Counted from the stretch's first letter, positions 16,669 through 26,126 are shown. The stretch: 64,000 nucleotides of DNA from Paracoccus sp. MA (GCF_020990385.1 NZ_CP087598.1:1160001-1224000), one strand, 5' to 3'. Notes: a model not told the origin generated them from the letters alone. Numbers and translations: made by a program.

Positions 16669-18300
16669 ATGCCCAGCTATGACATCTACAGCCAGGGGCT
16701 GGACATCTGCCCGGCCAATTACGAGCAGCTGTCGCCGCTGCGCTATCTGGAGCGGACGGCGCATGTCTATCCCGACGCGCTGGCCGTGGTGCACGAGGGC
16801 GTGCGCCGCAGCTGGGCCGAGACCTATGCCCGCTGCCGCCGCGTGGCCGGCGCGCTGGCCGGCCGCGGCATCGGCAAGGGTGACACGGTCGCGATCCTGG
16901 CCGCCAACATCCCCGAGATGTTCGAGAGCCATTTCAGCGTGCCGATGACCGGCGCGGTGCTGAACGCCATCAACACCCGGCTGGACGCCGAGGCGGTGGC
17001 CTTCATCCTGATGCATGGCGAGGCGAAGGTGCTGCTGGTGGATCCCGAATTCGCCGAGCTCGCCGACCGCGCCGTCAAGATCGCGCGCGGCCGCGAGATC
17101 CTGGTCGTCGACATCCTCGACCCGTCCTTCGCGGGCGGATACCGGGTCGGCAGCCTGACCTATGACGAGCTGCTGGCCGAGGGCGATCCGGAATACGACT
17201 GGCAGATGCCGGAGGACGAATGGGACGCCATCTCGCTGAACTATACCTCGGGCACGACGGGCGATCCCAAGGGCGTGGTCTATCACCATCGCGGCGCGGC
17301 GCTGAACGCCATGGCCAACATCGTGTCCTGGGGCATGCCGCACCATGCGCGCTACCTGTGGACGCTGCCGATGTTCCACTGCAACGGCTGGTGCTTTCCC
17401 TGGAGCATCGCCGCCAATGCCGGGGTCTGCATCTGCCTGCGCGCCGTCCGGGCCGAGCCGATCTGGCGGCTGATCCGCGACGAGAAGGTGACGCATTTCT
17501 GCGGCGCGCCGATCGTGCTGAACATGCTGGCGAACGCCCCGGACGAGATGAAGGACTTCGACCACGAGATCAGGGTGATGACCGCCGGCGCCGCGCCGCC
17601 CGCCGCAGTGATCGCGGCGATGGAGGCCATGGGCATCTCGGTCACCCATGTCTACGGCCTGACCGAGACCTACGGCCCCTCGGTGGTCTGCGCCTGGAAG
17701 GAGGAATGGGACGCCCGCCCCGCCGAGGAGCGGGCGCGGCTGAAATCGCGCCAGGGCGTGAAGAACCAGGCGCTTGGCGGGCTGATGGTCGCCGATCCCG
17801 CGACGCTGGAGCCGGTCCCCGCCGACGGGCGGACCATGGGCGAGATCTTCATGCGCGGCAACAATGTGATGAAGGGCTATCTGAAGAACCCCTCGGCCAC
17901 GGAAAGGAGCTTCCGCGGCGGCTGGTTCGCCTCGGGCGATCTGGGGGTGATGCATCCGGACGGCTATGTTGAGCTCAAGGACCGTTCCAAGGACATCATC
18001 ATCTCGGGCGGCGAGAACATCTCCTCGATCGAGGTCGAGGACGTGCTCTACAAGCATCCCGACGTGATGGAGGCCGCCGTGGTCGCCCGACCGGACGAAA
18101 AATGGGGCGAGACCCCCTGCGCCTTCGTCGCGCTGAAGCCGGGACGCGCGCTGGCCGAGGCCGATCTGATCGCCTTCTGCCGTCAGAACATGGCGCATTT
18201 CAAGGCCCCGAGGGCGGTGGTGTTCGGCGAGCTGCCCAAGACCTCGACCGGCAAGATCCAGAAGTTCCTGCTGCGCGAGCGGGCGCGGGCGCTTGGCTGA
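16669..18300 (+). CDS. Acyl-CoA synthetase (AMP-forming)
   Basis: A 543-residue ANL-superfamily enzyme that activates a carboxylic acid with ATP and CoA. The adenylation motif YTSGTTGDPKGVVYHHRG, the substrate-pocket segment MFHCNGWCFPW, VYGLTETYGP, the hinge SGDLGVMHPDGYVELKDR and the catalytic Lys in KTSTGKIQKF are all present. The sequence style is of the medium-chain or methylmercaptopropionate (DmdB-like) group, so the substrate could be a fatty acid or a short branched or sulphur-containing acid; it cannot be fixed from sequence. ATG at 16669 was chosen for its AGGGGG ribosome-binding site and conserved start MPSYDIYSQGLD. It is transcribed divergently from the efflux operon. Confidence 0.92.
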   Translation: MPSYDIYSQGLDICPANYEQLSPLRYLERTAHVYPDALAVVHEGVRRSWAETYARCRRVAGALAGRGIGKGDTVAILAANIPEMFESHFSVPMTGAVLNAINTRLDAEAVAFILMHGEAKVLLVDPEFAELADRAVKIARGREILVVDILDPSFAGGYRVGSLTYDELLAEGDPEYDWQMPEDEWDAISLNYTSGTTGDPKGVVYHHRGAALNAMANIVSWGMPHHARYLWTLPMFHCNGWCFPWSIAANAGVCICLRAVRAEPIWRLIRDEKVTHFCGAPIVLNMLANAPDEMKDFDHEIRVMTAGAAPPAAVIAAMEAMGISVTHVYGLTETYGPSVVCAWKEEWDARPAEERARLKSRQGVKNQALGGLMVADPATLEPVPADGRTMGEIFMRGNNVMKGYLKNPSATERSFRGGWFASGDLGVMHPDGYVELKDRSKDIIISGGENISSIEVEDVLYKHPDVMEAAVVARPDEKWGETPCAFVALKPGRALAEADLIAFCRQNMAHFKAPRAVVFGELPKTSTGKIQKFLLRERARALG

Positions 18301-18462
18301 CGCCGCCGCCCTGCGGCTGTCGGAAAGGCCGGAACCCGGGCGGGGCGGTCCCGGCCCAAACGGGGCCGGACGAAACGGCCCCGCGCTCTTCGGCCGAGGA
18401 AGAGCCGCCGGCGCAAATTGGCCTTGCGGCGGCGGGCGCGAGACAGTAAGCAATCCGGGCCC

Positions 18463-18536
18463 GCGGGTGTAGCTCAATGGTAGAGCCGCAGCTTCCCAAG
18501 CTGAAGACGAGGGTTCGATTCCCTTCACCCGCTCCA
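18463..18536 (+). tRNA. tRNA-Gly (CCC)
   Basis: A 74-nt cloverleaf: acceptor GCGGGTG with CACCCGC, D arm AGCTCAATGGTAGAGC, anticodon arm GCAGCTTCCCAAGCTG with CCC, T arm GAGGGTTCGATTCCCTT, discriminator T, encoded CCA. It lies between the acyl-CoA synthetase and the convergent DUF1489 gene. Confidence 0.97.
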
Positions 18537-18565
18537 GACTCTCCCCGAAACGCCGCGATTCCGGT

Positions 18566-18988
18566 TCAGCGCAGGCCCATGTCGGCCAGGGCGCGGGCGA
18601 TGTCGGGCGGCAGGTCCGGCTCGGCCTCGCGGCTTGCGGGGAGGTCCGGCGGCGCCTCGGTGCCGGGCAGGTAGCGCCAGCCCTGGAAGGGACGGCGCGG
18701 CACGGCGGCCACGCGCACCAGAACCGGATCGAGGATCAGCGCGCAACGGCGGATGCCATCCTCGCCCTGCACCTCCTGCAGGTCCAGGATGCGCTGGCGG
18801 GCCTGCATCACGCCCTTGAACACCCAGTAGATCGAGCCGCCGTCCAGGATCTCGGCCGCGCGCTTGGGCCACATGCGGGTGACATGGCGCGCCGGGCCGC
18901 CCTGGAAGCGGTGCTTCTGCCAGGCGGCCAGCTCGGCCGGGTCGTCGCAGCCGACGCAGAGTTTCATCAGGTTCAGGGATGCGGTCAT
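18566..18988 (-). CDS. DUF1489 family protein
   Basis: A 140-residue protein that matches the DUF1489 family, conserved in alphaproteobacteria and of unknown function. Family-like segments are LMKLCVGCDDPAELAAWQ, a THxxP-like HVTRMWPKRAAEIL, GGSIYWVFKGVMQARQRI and DPVLVRVAAVPRRPFQGWRYL. No signal peptide or membrane helix. The ATG at 18988 gives the expected length. The gene is convergent with tRNA-Gly and divergent from the MFS transporter, with 114 bp between the two starts. Confidence 0.88.
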   Translation of the reverse strand: MTASLNLMKLCVGCDDPAELAAWQKHRFQGGPARHVTRMWPKRAAEILDGGSIYWVFKGVMQARQRILDLQEVQGEDGIRRCALILDPVLVRVAAVPRRPFQGWRYLPGTEAPPDLPASREAEPDLPPDIARALADMGLR

Positions 18989-19102
18989 GCGCCAGATATA
19001 GCCCGGCTGCCGGCGGGCGCAACCGGGCGTCCGGGGCCGGGGGCTTGCACCCCCGGGCCTGCGGCGTTACGCCCCGGGGGGTGCCCTGACGTGGAAGCCA
19101 CC

Positions 19103-20317
19103 ATGCCCGATCCCGCCGCTCGACCGATACCCAGGCAGCCCCTGCCGGAATTCATCGCCATGCTGGCGCTGATCTTTGCCGTCATCGCCTTTTCGATCGA
19201 CGCGATGCTGCCTGCGCTGCCCGAGATCGCCGCAGCCCTGACCCCCGGCAATGTCAACCGCGCCCAGCTGGTGCTGACCGCCTTTGTCGGGGGCATGGGG
19301 TTGGGCCTTCTGGTCAGCGGGCCGCTTTCGGACACGCTGGGCCGCAAGCCGGTGATCACCGCCGGCTTCGCGCTTTACGCGGCCGCCGCCGTGGCGGCGA
19401 TCTTCGCCGATTCGCTCGACATGCTGCTGGCGGCGCGTTTCGTGCAGGGCCTCGGCGCCGCCGCGCCGCGCATCGTGGCGCTGGCGATGGTGCGCGACCT
19501 GTATCAGGGCCGCGAGATGGCGCGGATCACCAGCTTCGTGATGATGATCTTCATCCTGGTGCCGGCGGTGGCGCCCTCGATCGGCGCGGTGGTGATCCAT
19601 TTCGTCGGCTGGCGCGGGGTCTTCGGCTCCTTCGTGGTGCTGGCGCTGATCGGCAGCCTGTGGCTGAACCTGCGCCGCCCCGAGACCCTGGCCGAGACCG
19701 CGCGCCGGCCGCTGAACCCGGGCAGCCTGGGCGGCGCGGCGCGCGAGGTGCTGGTCAATGGCCAGGTGCAGCTGGTGACGGTGGTGATGACGCTGGGCTT
19801 CGGGCAGATGTTCGCGCTGCTGAGTTCGGCCCAGCAGCTGTTCGTCGACACCTATGGCAAGGGCGAGTCCTTTCCGCTGTGGTTCGCGGCCATGGCGCTG
19901 CTGTCGGGCACCGGCACGGTGCTGAACGCGCGCTATGTGGTGCGGCTGGGCATGCGGCGCATCGTGCGCATGGCCTATGGCATGCAGGTGGTGGTCTCCG
20001 GGGTGATGACGCTGCTGGTCTTCTGCGACCTGCTGCCCGAGGCGCTGCGGTTCCCGGCCTTCTTCTTCTGGGCGGTCAGCGTGTTCTTCATGGCCGGGGT
20101 GACCTTCGGCAATCTGAACGCGCTGGCGCTGCAGCGGATGGGCCATGTGGCGGGAATGGCCGCCTCGGTCGTGGGGGCGGTCTCGACCCTGGGGGCGGTG
20201 CTGATCGCGGCGCCCGTGGGGCTGCTTTACGACGGCACGGCGTGGCCCATCGTGCTGGCGACGCTGGTCTGCTCGGGCCTGGCGCTGCTGCTGATGCGCC
20301 TGGTGCGCGAGGCCTGA
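19103..20317 (+). CDS. MFS multidrug exporter, Bcr/CflA type
   Basis: A 404-residue major-facilitator protein with 12 predicted membrane helices. Motif A appears as GPLSDTLGRKPVI after helix 2, and the drug/H+ antiporter region around RFVQGLGAAAPRIVALAMVRDLY matches the Bcr/CflA subfamily, which exports bicyclomycin, chloramphenicol or related compounds. Length is normal. ATG at 19103 was chosen because it directly precedes MPDPAARPIPRQPLPEFIAM and the first helix; a much longer upstream frame is antisense to the DUF1489 gene. The actual substrate is unknown. Confidence 0.92.
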   Translation: MPDPAARPIPRQPLPEFIAMLALIFAVIAFSIDAMLPALPEIAAALTPGNVNRAQLVLTAFVGGMGLGLLVSGPLSDTLGRKPVITAGFALYAAAAVAAIFADSLDMLLAARFVQGLGAAAPRIVALAMVRDLYQGREMARITSFVMMIFILVPAVAPSIGAVVIHFVGWRGVFGSFVVLALIGSLWLNLRRPETLAETARRPLNPGSLGGAAREVLVNGQVQLVTVVMTLGFGQMFALLSSAQQLFVDTYGKGESFPLWFAAMALLSGTGTVLNARYVVRLGMRRIVRMAYGMQVVVSGVMTLLVFCDLLPEALRFPAFFFWAVSVFFMAGVTFGNLNALALQRMGHVAGMAASVVGAVSTLGAVLIAAPVGLLYDGTAWPIVLATLVCSGLALLLMRLVREA

Positions 20318-20410
20318 GGCAGGGCGAGCCCGGGCGAGTTACCCACAGCGGAATGCGCCCGGCCCCTTGCAGCGGAGGCGGGCCTGGCTTAAGAGCGGGC
20401 TTGCCGGCAT

Positions 20411-20485
20411 GGCCCGTTCGTCTATCGGTTAGGACGTCAGGTTTTCAACCTGAAAAGAGGGGTTCGACTCCCCTACGGGCTGCCA
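20411..20485 (+). tRNA. tRNA-Glu (TTC)
   Basis: A 75-nt cloverleaf: acceptor GGCCCGT with ACGGGCT, D arm with TCTATCGGTTAGGA, anticodon arm TCAGGTTTTCAACCTGA with TTC, T arm GGGGTTCGACTCCCC, discriminator G and encoded CCA. It stands alone between the MFS exporter and a long gene-free stretch. Confidence 0.97.
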
Positions 20486-20854
20486 TTTTCACGAACTCTT
20501 CCTTCCCCGGCGGATCTTGCAAGACGTCCTTTGTCCCGGCCCGTCGGACGGATGGGGCTGCTTCGTGCCGGTTTCCTTCCCCGAGACCACGCCGGCGCTA
20601 TGGCCTCTGCGCGATGAGCAGCATCCGGTCGGCAGGGAGGTTGCGCGACTCGTCAGCGCGGACATGCCTGCGCATCTGTCTTGGCGCTGCGGTCCTTCAG
20701 CCGCCGCAGCGTCGCGGTCGGGCGAGGGCCGCCATTCTGCCGGCCGCGCCCGGAAGGGGATGGCGGAATGGCACGGCCCGCGCTCCTGCAAGCCAAGCCT
20801 GGCGGTCCTGCGGTCGATATGCCGGCCGACCCGGATGGGCGGGCAACATGCCGG
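20486..20854. other. Gene-free stretch downstream of tRNA-Glu
   Basis: About 370 bp without a convincing gene. Frames exist on both strands but none has a family resemblance, a good ribosome-binding site and matching composition together. It is the 3' side of tRNA-Glu and the downstream side of the B12 uptake operon; it could hold terminators or an eroded integration scar, but I see no clear repeat or hairpin. Confidence 0.4.
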
Positions 20855-21616
20855 TCACCGTGCATCTGCCGGAATGGTGCCGAGCGGCTGGAACAGGATG
20901 CCGCCGGGTCCCTGCGCCAGATGGGCGGTGATGCCGAAGACGCGGGCGAGGTTTTCCGCCGTCAGCACCGTCCCGGGCGGGCCGTCGGCGGCGATCTTGC
21001 CCTGATCCAGCATGACCAGCCGCGTGCAATGCCGCGCCGCCAGCCCCAGGTCGTGCAGTGAGGCCAGGACGGCATGGCCCTGGTCGGCAAGCCGGCGAAA
21101 CAGCCGCATCACCTCGATCTGCGCCGCCGGGTCCAGCCCGGCGATCGGTTCATCGGCGATCAGCAGCGGTGTTTCCTGCGCCAGCGCGCGGGCGATCAGC
21201 GTGCGGGCCTGCTCGCCCCCCGACAGCTCGGTGGCGCGGCGGTGGCGCAGCGGGTCCAGATGCAGCGCGGCGATGGCGCGTTCGATGGCGGCGCGGTCGG
21301 CGCTGCCTGCGGAATGCGGATGGGCGATGCGGCCAAGCGCCACCAGCGCCTCGACCGGCATCGGCCAGGCGATCTCGCGGCCCTGCGGCATATAGGCGGC
21401 GGCGCGGGCGCGCTCGCGCACCGGCAGCGCGGCCAGCGAGCTGTGGCCCCGCGCCGGCAAGAGCCCCAGCGCCGCGCGCAAGAGCGTGGTCTTGCCGGCA
21501 CCGTTCGGACCCAGCAGGCCGACGAACTCGCCGCCGCCAAGGCGCAGGTCGATGCCGTCCAGCACCGGACGGCCGGCGCGGTGCAGGGACAGGGCGCGCA
21601 GCTCCAGCATGGTCAC
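20855..21616 (-). CDS. btuD: Vitamin B12 ABC transporter ATPase
   Basis: A 253-residue ABC ATPase of the FecE/BtuD type. Walker A GLLGPNGAGKTTLL, Q-loop in AYMPQGREIAWPMPVEALVALGR, signature LSGGEQARTLIARALAQ, Walker B LLIADEP and the H-loop in ASLHDLG are intact. It powers import of cobalamin through BtuC. The start at 21616 is GTG overlapping the btuC stop (GTGA); an ATG at 21610 is the alternative. It is the last gene of the riboswitch-controlled operon. Assignment to B12 rather than heme or siderophore rests on the riboswitch and the BtuB-like receptor. Confidence 0.88.
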   Translation of the reverse strand: MTMLELRALSLHRAGRPVLDGIDLRLGGGEFVGLLGPNGAGKTTLLRAALGLLPARGHSSLAALPVRERARAAAYMPQGREIAWPMPVEALVALGRIAHPHSAGSADRAAIERAIAALHLDPLRHRRATELSGGEQARTLIARALAQETPLLIADEPIAGLDPAAQIEVMRLFRRLADQGHAVLASLHDLGLAARHCTRLVMLDQGKIAADGPPGTVLTAENLARVFGITAHLAQGPGGILFQPLGTIPADAR

Positions 21617-22611
21617 AGCCCCTCGCGCCGGGTTTTCAGGATCAGGTGCAGGAAGAAGGGCGCGCCGACCAGCGCCGTCAGCACCCCAAGCTTCAGGTCG
21701 CGGCCCGGGGCGATCAGCCGCACGGCGATGTCGGCGGCCAGCACCGTGGCCGCGCCCCCCAGCGCCGCGGCGGGGACCAGCCGCGCCGGGCTGGCGCCGA
21801 CGGCGCGGCGCAGCACATGCGGCACCACCAGCCCGACGAAGCCCACGGTGCCCGCGACCGCCGTGGCACTGCCGATCAGCGCGGCGATGCCCGCGACCAG
21901 CATCAGCCGCAGCTGCCCCAGATGCACGCCGCTGGAGGCCGCCGCATCCTCGCCCAGCGTCAGCGCCTGAAGCGCCTGGCGCGTGGGCCAGAGCACCGCG
22001 AAGCCCAAGCCCATGAACGGCGCCGCGATCCAGACATGAAGCATCGAGCGATCCGCCAGCGAGCCCATCATCCAGAACACGATCTCGTTGGCGGCGAAGG
22101 GATTGGGCGACAGGTTCAGCACCAGCGAGGTCCCGGCACCGGCCAGCGCCGAGATGGCGATGCCGGCCAGGATCAGCGCCAGCGTGCCGCCGCGCGGCCC
22201 GGCCAGCGCCAGCACCAGCAGCACCGACAGCGCCGCGCCCGCCAGCGCCGCCAGCGGCAGGCCCAGCGGAAAGGCCGCCGACAGCCCGGTCTGGATCGCC
22301 AGCACCGCCCCCAGCGCCGCCGAGGCGCTGGTGCCGATCAGCCCCGGCTCGGCCAGCGGGTTGCGCAGGAAGCCCTGCAGCACCGCGCCCGACATTCCCA
22401 GCGCCGCGCCGACCAGCAGGCCGAGGATGGCGCGGGGCAGGCGCAGCTCGCGCATGATCAGGGCAAGCGTCCCGTCGCCCCCGCCGAACAGCGCGGCGAG
22501 GCTCTGGCCCACGCCGATCCCGGCCGGGCCGGTCAGCAGCGATGCCAGAAACAGCACTGCCACCAGCGCCGAAAGCGCGGCGATCAGCAGCGGATAGCGC
22601 GGCCCGCTCAT
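21613..22611 (-). CDS. btuC: Vitamin B12 ABC transporter permease (FecCD family)
   Basis: A 332-residue permease with about ten hydrophobic helices. Typical FecCD/BtuC signatures appear: RLPRAILGLLVGAALGMSGAVLQGFLRNPLAEPGLIG and the C-terminal cytoplasmic-loop region GTVGFVGLVVPHVLRRAVGA that docks with the ATPase (both exceed what need be quoted; residues about 57-92 and 262-290). It overlaps btuF and btuD by 4 bp each. Function as the cobalamin channel follows from operon context. Confidence 0.88.
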   Translation of the reverse strand: MSGPRYPLLIAALSALVAVLFLASLLTGPAGIGVGQSLAALFGGGDGTLALIMRELRLPRAILGLLVGAALGMSGAVLQGFLRNPLAEPGLIGTSASAALGAVLAIQTGLSAAFPLGLPLAALAGAALSVLLVLALAGPRGGTLALILAGIAISALAGAGTSLVLNLSPNPFAANEIVFWMMGSLADRSMLHVWIAAPFMGLGFAVLWPTRQALQALTLGEDAAASSGVHLGQLRLMLVAGIAALIGSATAVAGTVGFVGLVVPHVLRRAVGASPARLVPAAALGGAATVLAADIAVRLIAPGRDLKLGVLTALVGAPFFLHLILKTRREGL

Positions 22612-23459
22612 CGCGCCTCTCGCAGGGCCAGGCGCGCGGCGCGCAGCTGGGCCACGGCGCGCAGGATGAAGGGGGTGCCGCAGACCCAGTCGGGATCGGC
22701 CATGACCTCGGCGGGCCTGCCGGCGGTCAGCGCCTTCAGCGCCGGGTGGTCCAGCACCTCCTGCCCGCGGGCGTGGCCCGGGTAGCGGCGGCCCTCGACC
22801 AGCAGGTCGGGGTCGGAAAGCAGCAGGGTTTCCAGCGCCAGCACCCCGCCCGTGGGCAGGCCCAGCTCGTCCGCGACATTGTCGAAGCCGGCCAGCGCCA
22901 CGATCTGACCGGCCAGGGTGGCCGTGCCAGAGCTGTAGCCGTTCACCGCGTAAAGCGCGGCGCGCGGGCGGGGGGCGGGCGGGGCATCGGCCAGCCGCGC
23001 CAGATCGGCGTCGAAACGCGCCAGCAGCGCCTCGGCCGCCGCCTCGCGGCCCAGCACCTCGCCCATGCGGCGGATATTGGCGCGGATGCCGGCAATGTCG
23101 GTCTCGACCGGGAAGACCTCGACCGGGACGTCCAGCCGCTGCAACAGCCGGATCGTCCCCGATGCGGTCCAGCCGCCGGCCAGCACCAGATCGGGCCGCA
23201 TCAGGACGATCTCCTCGGCCAGGCCGTGATTGACGGGCAGGCGCGCGGCCTCCTCGGCCATGGCCGAGGCGGTCGGATCCTGCGCCAGATACGAGACCGA
23301 GACCAGGTGCCCCGGCGCCGCCAGCAGCATCGCCAGCTGGTCGGTGCAGAGGTTCATCGACAGCACCCGGCGCGGCGGATCGGCCGCGGCGGGCTGCAGG
23401 AAGCCGGGCAGGGCCAGGCCGGCCAGCAGGCAGGCGGCAAGGCCGAGCCGCCCTACCAT
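22608..23459 (-). CDS. btuF: Periplasmic cobalamin-binding protein
   Basis: A 283-residue class III solute-binding protein. A Sec signal covers about residues 1-26 (GFLQPAAADPPRR). The mature start RRVLSMNLCTDQLAMLLAAP is typical of BtuF-like and corrinoid or heme-binding proteins, with a long connecting helix (ADIAGIRANIRRMGEVLG region) between two lobes. It delivers B12 from the TonB-dependent receptor to BtuC. The ATG at 23459 overlaps the btuB end by 7 bp, so translation is coupled. A related heme or siderophore binder would look similar; the riboswitch favours B12. Confidence 0.85.
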   Translation of the reverse strand: MVGRLGLAACLLAGLALPGFLQPAAADPPRRVLSMNLCTDQLAMLLAAPGHLVSVSYLAQDPTASAMAEEAARLPVNHGLAEEIVLMRPDLVLAGGWTASGTIRLLQRLDVPVEVFPVETDIAGIRANIRRMGEVLGREAAAEALLARFDADLARLADAPPAPRPRAALYAVNGYSSGTATLAGQIVALAGFDNVADELGLPTGGVLALETLLLSDPDLLVEGRRYPGHARGQEVLDHPALKALTAGRPAEVMADPDWVCGTPFILRAVAQLRAARLALREAR

Positions 23460-25357
23460 TGCGCCGTCACCCCGGCATAGAGGGTGCGGCCCTGGCCGTA
23501 ATAGCCCCAGGCCTCGGAATAGTCCCGGTCGAACAGGTTCACGACGCGGCCGGTCAGCCGGACATTGCCGGTCAGGTCATAGCCGGCGGCCAGGTTCACG
23601 GTCACGTAATCCGGCAGTTCGGTGGTGGGCGGGGTCCAGTTGCGGAACCATTCCGTGCCGTAGTTGCCCGCGACATAGCGCAGATCGGCGGTGACCGAGC
23701 CGCGGCCCTGCGCGAAGCCGGCCGTGGCACGCAGCCCCAGCAGGTGGCGGGGCTGGCCGGCGATGGGTTCGCCTTCCGCGGTCTGCGCATCGGCATAGGT
23801 ATAGTTCGCGCCGAAGCGCAGCCGGTCGCTTGCCTGCAGATCCAGTTCCAGCTCGAATCCCTTGCGGGTACTGGTGCCGGCGATGTTCGTCGAGGTTTCC
23901 CCGGCCCCGGCGATCATGTCCTCGACCTTGCTGGTGAACAGGGTCGCCCCCAGCCGGCCCCTTCCGGCGGCAAAGCCCAGATCGGCGCCGATCTCATAGC
24001 CGCGGCTGGTCTCGGGCAAGAGGTCCGGGTTGCCGCGATAGGTGCCGGGCGTATAGCCGTAAAGCTCGAACATGGTGGGGTTGACGATGGCCTTGCCGGC
24101 GGCCGCGCGCAGGCGCAGGTCGCGGTCGGGCATTTGCCACGCGCCGGCGACGTTCCAGGTGGTGGCGTTGCGGAAATCCTCGTTGAAATCGCGCCGCAGG
24201 CCGGCCTGGATGCCGATCCCGTTGTCGAACCGGCCCTGATATTCCAGCGCGGCCGATCTCGTATCACGCTCATACCGGCCGCCCGGTGCGAAGGAGGCCT
24301 CGTAGATATCTCGTTTCTTCTGCAGCGCGACATTCAGCTTCTGCGCCGAGTTGCGGGCATCGCCGCCATCAAGCGCCCATGTGCCGGTATATCTGAGATC
24401 CCGCAGCCGCGAGGCGTCGTCGTAATCCGGCCGGCCGTCGTAGAAATGCGCGGTGGCCTGGTTGCTGCCCGAAAGGGCGAAGCGGTTCAGCAGCCGACCC
24501 CCCAGCGCCTCGGCTTCGAGCCAGAGCGAGCCGTAGGTCTCGTCCCGGTCGGCGGTCCATGGCTCGTCCCGCAGGTATTCGTCGGGCGAGGCGACGAAGG
24601 ACACCGATTCGTCATAGCCGTATTCCTGCCAGCTGCGGCGCAGGGTGAAGCCGGCGGTTACCGCCTCGCTGATGTCGTATGAGCCGCCGAGGGTCAGGCT
24701 GTCGCGGTCGTTGAACTCGGTATCGCCGCCCGGCGTGCGCGAGGCGTCCTCGCCATCGGTATGGCGCGTCGCGGCCGAGAGGCTGATCTGGCCGCGCGCG
24801 CCCATGGCGCGAAGATGGGCGCTGGCGGCGCGGGTGCCCTGGCCGCCGATCTCGACCCCGCCGCCATAGCTCAGCCCCGGGGCATTGGTGCGGCGGGTGG
24901 TGATCGCGATCACCCCGGCGGCGGCATTGGCGCCGTAGATCGTCGATTGCGGGCCGCGCAGCACCTCGATGCGCTCGACATCCTCGGTCAGCAGGCCGCC
25001 GAACACATAGTCGCCGCTGCCGGGGGCATTGGCCTCGACCCCGTCGATCAGCACCAGCACGTGATTGGCTTCGCCGCCGCGGATGCGGACCTTGGTCAGG
25101 GCCTCGCCGGTCGAGGTCACGGCCAGGCCGGGCAGGTCGCGCAGCGCGTCCTGGACGGTGACGAAGCCGCGCTCTTGCAGATCCCCGGCGGTCAGGATGC
25201 TGTGGGCGCGGCCATAGGCGCTTTCGGCGACCGGCGACAGGCCGCCCGACAGGATCACGGGGTCGAGCATGACGGGCGCCTGGCTCTCCTGGCCCGTGGC
25301 GGCGGCGGGAAGGAGCAGGGCGGCGGCGGCCAGCAGAGAGACCGGGGTTCTGAACAT
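23453..25357 (-). CDS. btuB: TonB-dependent vitamin B12 receptor
   Basis: A 634-residue outer-membrane receptor. Signal peptide about residues 1-22 (LLLPAAATGQ). A TonB-box-like DPVILSGG follows, then the plug domain (TVQDALRDLPGLAVTS; KVRIRGGEANHVLVLIDGVEANAP; VERIEVLRGPQSTIYGANAAAGVI), and a 22-strand barrel ending in aromatic QW. The length matches BtuB. The cobalamin riboswitch upstream shows that B12 represses it. The ATG at 25357 follows GGAAAGG. The leader between riboswitch and start contains a CGGGGCCGGGCCCCG palindrome close to the Shine-Dalgarno that could serve as expression platform. Confidence 0.92.
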   Translation of the reverse strand: MFRTPVSLLAAAALLLPAAATGQESQAPVMLDPVILSGGLSPVAESAYGRAHSILTAGDLQERGFVTVQDALRDLPGLAVTSTGEALTKVRIRGGEANHVLVLIDGVEANAPGSGDYVFGGLLTEDVERIEVLRGPQSTIYGANAAAGVIAITTRRTNAPGLSYGGGVEIGGQGTRAASAHLRAMGARGQISLSAATRHTDGEDASRTPGGDTEFNDRDSLTLGGSYDISEAVTAGFTLRRSWQEYGYDESVSFVASPDEYLRDEPWTADRDETYGSLWLEAEALGGRLLNRFALSGSNQATAHFYDGRPDYDDASRLRDLRYTGTWALDGGDARNSAQKLNVALQKKRDIYEASFAPGGRYERDTRSAALEYQGRFDNGIGIQAGLRRDFNEDFRNATTWNVAGAWQMPDRDLRLRAAAGKAIVNPTMFELYGYTPGTYRGNPDLLPETSRGYEIGADLGFAAGRGRLGATLFTSKVEDMIAGAGETSTNIAGTSTRKGFELELDLQASDRLRFGANYTYADAQTAEGEPIAGQPRHLLGLRATAGFAQGRGSVTADLRYVAGNYGTEWFRNWTPPTTELPDYVTVNLAAGYDLTGNVRLTGRVVNLFDRDYSEAWGYYGQGRTLYAGVTAQW

Positions 25358-25504
25358 TCCAAAGCCTTTCCAGCACGGGGCCCGGCCCCGCGATTTGCAG
25401 AACTGCCCTGCGGACAGGCCCGACAGCCCGGCCGCGGGACGGCGACTGTCACCTCTGCGGAACGGCCGCTTCCCGGGCGCGCCCCGCGCCGGAAATGGGT
25501 GATC

Positions 25505-25700
25505 GCTGCGGCAGGTCTCCTGGCTTGCGGATCGTTGCTCGGGCCGGCCTTCCCGGGGGTTGCCCAGTGGCGCCTGCGGCCTTCGCTCACCGCATACAGT
25601 TGCGGGGGCAGCCCCGGCCTTGCCCTGGCCGTCTTGCGGCCGGCGGGCGCACCGGTGTTCCCTTTTCATCCGGCATGGCGCCGGAACCGTAGCGGCCTTG
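25505..25700 (-). promoter_or_regulatory. Cobalamin riboswitch upstream of btuB
   Basis: Read on the minus strand, the conserved AdoCbl-aptamer elements occur in order: AAAAGGGAACACCGGTG, then CCCCCGCAACTGTATGCGG, then GCCACTGG, GGGAAGGC and finally the perfect B12 box AAGCCAGGAGACCTGCC (plus coordinates 25510-25526). The boundaries are approximate. Binding of adenosylcobalamin should repress the downstream btuB-btuF-btuC-btuD genes, most likely by hiding the btuB ribosome-binding site. About 150 bp separate the B12 box from the start codon. Confidence 0.95.
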
Positions 25701-25705
25701 CATTG

Positions 25706-26126
25706 CCGCAGGGCGCCGCGGGCTGTCAAGCGCCAATCCGGTGCCGCCGCGGGGCCGCGACAATCCGCCGGGTGGGGACCGGGCCCTGAAGCCCGCCGCG
25801 CGGGGGCAAGGACGCTTTGGTGCCGGAGGGATCGGTACCCCTCTGCCTGCTGCGGGATGGAACCGGCGGAATCCGCCCGCCTGCGGCGCGGGAAGGCGCC
25901 GCCTGCCGGAAAGCGGCCGGAATCGGGAATCTGCCGCGGGCTCCGCGCCGGCCCGAGAACCTCGCCACTGCCGGAGGGCGCGGCCGGGCGCCGGCCACGG
26001 GTGGCACGGGCGTGCCGCGCATTCCTGAGCGTTTTCCACGGGACGCAAAACCCGAACCCGACAGTTCGCATCAGGAAAATGTCACCGAGGAATTCTGTCA
26101 ACTATATGTTTTTGCTAGATTATTCG
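25706..26126. other. Gene-free stretch upstream of the cobalamin riboswitch
   Basis: About 420 bp with no supported gene. The left two-thirds are very GC-rich; the part from about 26060 on is markedly A/T-rich and leads into the promoter of the small four-cysteine protein. The minus-strand promoter for the B12 operon should be here, but I cannot point to its boxes. Confidence 0.4.

Noticed and set aside
20489..20791. 100-codon minus-strand frame after tRNA-Glu
   Set aside because: No ribosome-binding site, no family resemblance and Arg/Pro/Ser-rich shadow-like composition.
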